Assembly: GCA_030549495.1 (NCBI GenBank)
Contig: JAUIRK010000014.1
Span: forward strand, 716,501 to 780,500
Direction of reading: 5' to 3'
DNA: 64,000 nt
Source of the DNA: Nectonema munidae
Taxonomy: Eukaryota; Nematomorpha; Nectonematoida; Nectonematidae
Made by a program: the position numbers and the translations under genes. The notes beneath the pieces are model-generated. The model searched no databases. It worked only from the letters and a program-made list of their open reading frames with translations, and was not told the DNA's origin. Positions 59,682 to 64,000 of this stretch are shown here, in pieces; the stretch's first letter is position 1, and every line of letters starts with the position of its first letter.

Positions 59682-59696
59682 TAGTGACATATTGGT

Positions 59697-60194
59697 GCAA
59701 GCGTGAAAAAGTAATTGTAGAGAAAATTTAAAAATAAAATTTAACTGATTAAAACAATAAAAAATTAATAAATATTTACAATTTTAAATTATCAAATAAT
59801 AGTAAAGAAAAAAGGCTGATAAAAAAGTTAAAATTGTAAACAATCCGCCATTAGAAAATTGTACCAAAAAAAGACATGAAAAAAACTAAACATTTTCAAT
59901 TTTAATATTTTTAATAACAAGAAGTATATCTTGTTATTGAGTTGTGACTAATGTTTAATATTGAGATAATTGTAGACTTTTTGCTTACACATCTAGGATG
60001 CACATGCCTAATTTATTAGAGCGCAAAATAATTAAAAAATTACTTTCTTATTGGTTTGACATTATCACAGATTTTTCTTATCTGTGTTTTTTTAAAACCT
60101 TCGTTCTAATCTAATTTAAAATAGCGTCTTTATTTCGTTTAGTTTTTTATTTATAGTACAAAGTTTATAAATATCTTATTCTTTCTTCTTTTTG
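59697..60194. other. AT-rich spacer, nothing recognised
   Basis: No coding or repeat signal seen. Confidence 0.5.
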
Positions 60195-60990
60195 CTATGG
60201 AAAAAGAAAATTGGAAATGTGAGCCATATAAGTTCTTCTCACCTTGTTAGATGTGATAGTTGTCTAAAATAGGTATGTTATAATTGTTAGAAATTTGACT
60301 CCTCCTTGTTTAAAATTCTAGACAAATATAACGGCCGAGGAATTAAATGGCATTTCTTAGCTTGTCGTAATTCTGACATTAAAATGATGAGAAAAGTAAT
60401 TCAACCTTTATTGATTTGTTAAAAATAATAAATGATTTGAAAATACAGATGAAAGAACAAAATGAAGTTATTTTCTCATTGAAGTTAAGTTTAGATAATC
60501 TTATTAAAGATGTTACAAAACCAACATCTTTAAAAGTAATAAATGACCTGAGAGAACAGGTAAATGAATAAAATGAAGCAATTTTCTCACTGATGTCAGG
60601 CTTGGGAAATCATATTCAAGATGTTACAAAACAATCCCCTTCTTATTCAACATATGCAAACGCAGTAAATATGACTGAAAGAAAGAAACAAAACACTTTA
60701 TATGTAAGATCAGAGAGCTTTAATATAGATGAATTGGCCCAAAAAACATCCTCTATTCTAAATAATGTTTAAAGTGGCGTCTAATAAAAATACGAAAAAA
60801 GTTTACAGACTAGGTTTCCCCGATAATATTAATCTAATAAAAGCAGAAAGCTTACTAAAAGAAGATGAGAATTTTAAAACAGTACGAACAAAAGTATTAC
60901 TACCTAAAATTTTTGTAATTTACCATGAAGTTCAAAACAGTCTACTAACTAAATTAACCCTAATTGTGCCGAGCTTTTTCTCATTCCTCT
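60195..60990 (+). mobile_element. LINE ORF1 remnant (Cys-rich finger, coiled coil)
   Basis: A PHD/CCHC-like Cys-rich start (WKCEP, then CDSCLK near 60250, KFDSSLFKILDKYNGRGIKW and CRNSD near 60350) resembles the N-terminal finger of CR1/L2-type ORF1 proteins. A coiled-coil region follows that is internally duplicated at DNA level: aataaatgatttgaaaatac (60426) against gtaataaatgacctgagaga (60536), both ending in aagatgttacaaaac. A C-terminal frame at 60765-61031 adds KKVYRLGFPDNINLIKAES. Several stops break it. Its family may be that of the reverse transcriptase at 29.6-31.0 kb. Confidence 0.55.
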
Positions 60991-61031
60991 GTGCCGAGGG
61001 GAGGGGGGTTATTCATCCTTACTTTTTTTAA

Positions 61032-61366
61032 AACATCTGAAATTTGAGTTGTAACTAGCTTCTAAACATTCAAGTGTATGTTTAGACAAGATTTAATCAC
61101 TTAAATTTTTCTGATTAGATTAAATTTTCACTTATAACGAAATTAAAATATTTACCTGAACAAAAAAATCTAAAGCAAATTATTTGTGTTCAGAACATGG
61201 TGTAGTTCCCATTTGTCTTTTGAAATAAAGCCGCAACAGCTTTTATAACTCAATATAGAGTATTTTTTGAGTTAGTAATATTTGTATAATCATTGTTGGT
61301 TATCTATATTGATATTATATGAAGAAGTTATGAAATGTTTGTGAAGTAATGATGATGCATGAGCAT
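61032..61366. other. AT-rich spacer
   Basis: Nothing recognised between the LINE remnant and the next transposon end. Confidence 0.45.
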
Positions 61367-63214
61367 TAGGGTGGTCCAGAAAAATGAAATTTTGAATTTC
61401 TTTTCTCCCTAGTCAAAATCTAGATTACTTTTGATGAAAAACACTGTATATAAATTTTTAATTAACAATTAGAGGTGGCTCAACAAGTGTTAATATTTGG
61501 GTGATGAAATATTACGTCATTTTATATACTCATCTATCTACATCATATTTATTGATTATGTTACATTTTCTTTGAAGAATTCTTCACTTTTGTGCTAGTG
61601 TGTTTTTACATCATCATGTAACATTAAACAAAAGTATTGGTGAAAGTGCATCTATTGTAACTAATGAAATAGAAGCTTACTGGAAAAAAAGCAAGACTTT
61701 CTAATGACAAAATTCAAGAAAAAGTAAAGAAATTGTTTAATCAATGGAAATTTTTAAAGAAAAAACAAAAAAAAGGAAAACAAGAAAAAAAAGAAAAAAA
61801 CTTTATATTTGAAATGAAAAATCTATTTGATGTAGCTCAAGCCGATTCAATGTCTTTAATTTGTTTTTAAGAAGATATCGAATTTTTGAAAGCGCAGCGG
61901 GAACCAGGACGCCGCGGCTCAATGTGTGCATTAGTTCGCTTTCTGCAAGGTCGCGTAAAAACTCATTGTTTTCCAACAGTAAGATCAACAAGAGAATGCA
62001 ACTCCACAAAAAAACGTTTTCGACCTAGCAATGTCTGGACTCAAGAGCTTACAGCTTGCCATAGATCCCAATGGAATAACAGATCGTAATGCTTTGTTTG
62101 TGGTAGCTGAAACTGTTAGAAGTCTTGGACAAGATCCTAGCAAGCTCAATATCAGCCGTTCCAGCGTAAAACGATATAGAGAAAAACACCGTGAAGAACA
62201 ATGGACAAACTTAAAAAACATATTTAAAGCGGAAGGCAAAACCTGTATTGTGCATTGGGATTGCAAATTAATAGCATTTCTTATTTGCTCAACAACATCC
62301 ATAGAGCGCCTTTCAGTCTAAATAACAGCTGTTTCTACTGGAGAAACACAACTTCTAGGAGTACCAAAACTTGCTTCGAAAACAGGCAAGAATCAAGCTG
62401 CAGCAGTTTATAAACTTTTACAAGAATGATGTTTAGAAGAAAAATTGCAGGTTTTTCCTTTGATACAACTGCATCAATCACTGGACGTTTATCAGGAGCA
62501 TGTACTCTTCTAGAAGAAAGACTTTCTCGAAATGTACTTAATTTAGCTTTTCGCCATCACATTTACGAATTAGTTCTTAGTGCCGTATTTTCTACATGTT
62601 CTGGAGCTACTTCAGATCCCAATGTTCATCTTTTCCATCGATTTCAAAAAAAAATGAAGTTCATTTGACAAGTCCAATTATCAAACTGCAAAAGATTTAA
62701 AACAGCTTCAACCTTACAAAGATCGTGTTATAAAGTTTGCAAAATCTAAGCTGGCACAAGGAAATTATAGAGACGATTACAGCTAATTCTTGGAACTTGC
62801 GATTATTTGCCTTAGTGGGAATTTAGAAAATTTTAAATTTAAAAAGCCAGAAGCTTTTCATCATGCAAGATGAATGGCAAAAGTCTTGTATTGTATAAAG
62901 ATTTGGATGTTCCGAAAACAATTAAAAGATCTCACTCAACTTGAAGAATTATGTGTTTACAATGTAAGCATTTTTTCTATTTCAATTTATTTGAAGCTTT
63001 AGAATTTCTGAAAAAACTAAACTTATATCATAATGAGCGTGTTGGAAAAGCGGATAAGGCCAAACTACATCAACATTTGTGGTATGTGTCAGAAGAGCTT
63101 GTGGCATTTTCTTTATTTGATGAATTTGTTTCAACAAAGACAAAAAGAGCTATAGTAAAAGTCATGATTTCTACAAAAAAGAATGAAAGCGAGAAGAAGA
63201 AAAGTATAATATAA
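61367..63214 (+). mobile_element. Broken transposon of an unassigned invertebrate family
   Basis: Starts with TAGGGTGGTCC (61367). Coding pieces in order: KLFNQWKFLKKKQKK near 61730, EDIEFLKAQREPGRRGSM near 61870, HWDCKLIAF and a block with ITAVSTGETQLLGVPKLASK near 62320, VFSFDTTASITGRLSGACTL near 62460, RHHIYELVLSAVF near 62555 and EELVAFSLFDEFVSTKTKRA near 63090. Proteins with this architecture (AQREPGRRGSM; FDTTASNTGR; CRHHI.ELVL) are, as I recall, widespread as uncharacterised repeats in hydra, aphids and crustaceans. I cannot name the superfamily. FDTT may hold a catalytic Asp. At least five frame changes or stops are visible. The 3' end is not identified. Confidence 0.7.
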
Positions 63215-63627
63215 TGAAGCAGAATTTTTGATCGAACTGTTATCTAAAATAAGTAACTTAAAAAATTGCTGGCTAATTATTACGGATAACGCAAAGATCC
63301 ACAAAACTCAAACTATCGAAAACTTAATAACTTCAGATGGACAAATTTTTTGAAAATTTGATTTTTTTATTTTGAAGATTTTGACTACTTATAGTTACAT
63401 GCTGAATCCAATTGAGCTGACATTCTCAAAAATCAAAAATTTTGCAAAACAGAAATTAAGTAAGGTTTGCTTCATTATTTATAAAACATATTTTAAAAAC
63501 TTTTATTTTAGACACAACACTTTTTTTTATGCTAGATGAAGTGATCAAAAAAACTGTTTCCTCAATAAACAGCGAGGAATGCAAAAGCTACATTGCACAT
63601 GCACTACGTAACATACAAAAAGGGTAA
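63215..63627 (+). mobile_element. IS630/Tc1-like (DDE_3) transposase C-terminus
   Basis: CWLIITDNAKIHKTQTIENL holds the second catalytic Asp (family: DNAxIHxS). SYMLNPIELTFSKIKNFAK matches the final S.xLNPIE..WS.IK block with the catalytic Glu. It ends with IAHALRNIQKG and TAA. Two gaps look like introns or AT insertions: about 63350-63380, and 63466-63512, which begins gtttgc and ends ttttattttag. The N-terminal part is not seen. It lies directly after, and may be inserted into, the preceding transposon. Confidence 0.8.
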
Positions 63628-64000
63628 ATGGGATTTTCTATTTCTTCATAAAATGTGATATATTGTTTTTAATGGATATTAAAATGGATGTAAAACGTTT
63701 TTCAAAACTAAGTTTTAAAATTCACTTTTTTGCTTAGTTGAAACTTTCGATACAAACTAAAAAAAAATTTTAATTCTATATTACTATAATATAAAAACAA
63801 TCTATGCAGAAGGCCAAAATTGAAGAGTTAAAAGCGTGTCTATAAATGAACTGCTAGTTGCATCGAATTTAAAAAAAAATTAAAATAGAGGCGGAGAATT
63901 AGAAAATTATCAGTGTATCTTTCAACACGTCTACAGAACCTGACAATCGCACATAATATTACGCGCATTTATTAAGAAACAAGACTTCAAAGCTTATTCA
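63628..64000. other. AT-rich end of window
   Basis: No gene or terminal repeat recognised. Confidence 0.45.

Overview
The window is AT-rich animal DNA (my estimate is roughly 70% A+T or more) with a few compact host genes in a dense field of decayed transposable elements. The mix of host genes, phosphotyrosine-binding protein, transposon families and possible spliced-leader acceptors suggests an arthropod, perhaps a copepod such as a sea louse. That is inference; nothing in the sequence names the species.

Four host genes can be supported. (1) A FAM43-like gene with a PTB/PID domain lies on the + strand in three exons (17991-18122, 19832-20026, 22004-22684; 335 aa). The three exons join in phase 0. 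(2) HMG-CoA reductase is a single 797-codon exon on the + strand (36161-38554) with sterol-sensing and catalytic domains; every catalytic residue I can check is present. (3) A small helical protein of unknown function lies on the - strand (39155-39427). (4) A TRIP4/ASC-1-like protein lies on the - strand (46515-47513), with a C2HC5 zinc finger and an ASCH domain but without the family's N-terminal region. In all four, a 3' splice-acceptor-like AG lies 4-19 nt upstream of the first ATG. This fits either 5'UTR introns or spliced-leader trans-splicing.

The rest is mobile DNA, and many ends can be fixed from target-site duplications (TSDs). 1-834 is the 3' part of a pogo/Tigger transposon. 2.9-4.4 kb, 22.9-23.3 kb and 26.4-27.2 kb are three copies of a TTAA-ended family with an internal array of about 148 bp. 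9.9-14.3 kb and 21.2 kb hold five TTAA-ended MITEs. 15.07-17.80 kb is a fold-back element with a 1.9-kb ZBED5-type hAT nested in it. 28.1-29.4 kb is an unrelated 150-bp tandem array. 29.6-31.0 kb is a - strand LINE reverse transcriptase. 32-42 kb holds hAT MITEs, another fold-back element and a hAT 3' end around HMG-CoA reductase. 42.9-45.2 kb is a minisatellite followed by a broken piggyBac. 48.2-52.5 kb is a C-rich, G-poor LINE with RNase H that lost its endonuclease and sits inside another inverted repeat. 53-64 kb holds hAT pieces, two fold-back elements, two tRNA-derived SINE types, a LINE ORF1, a DDE transposon I cannot assign and an IS630/Tc1-like fragment.

I recognised no retrovirus-like, LTR, Polinton or toxin gene and no CRISPR or rRNA. 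The most interesting signals are the shared acceptor-next-to-ATG architecture, the fold-back elements with 9-10-bp direct repeats, and the TTAA-ended family carrying a nucleosome-length array.
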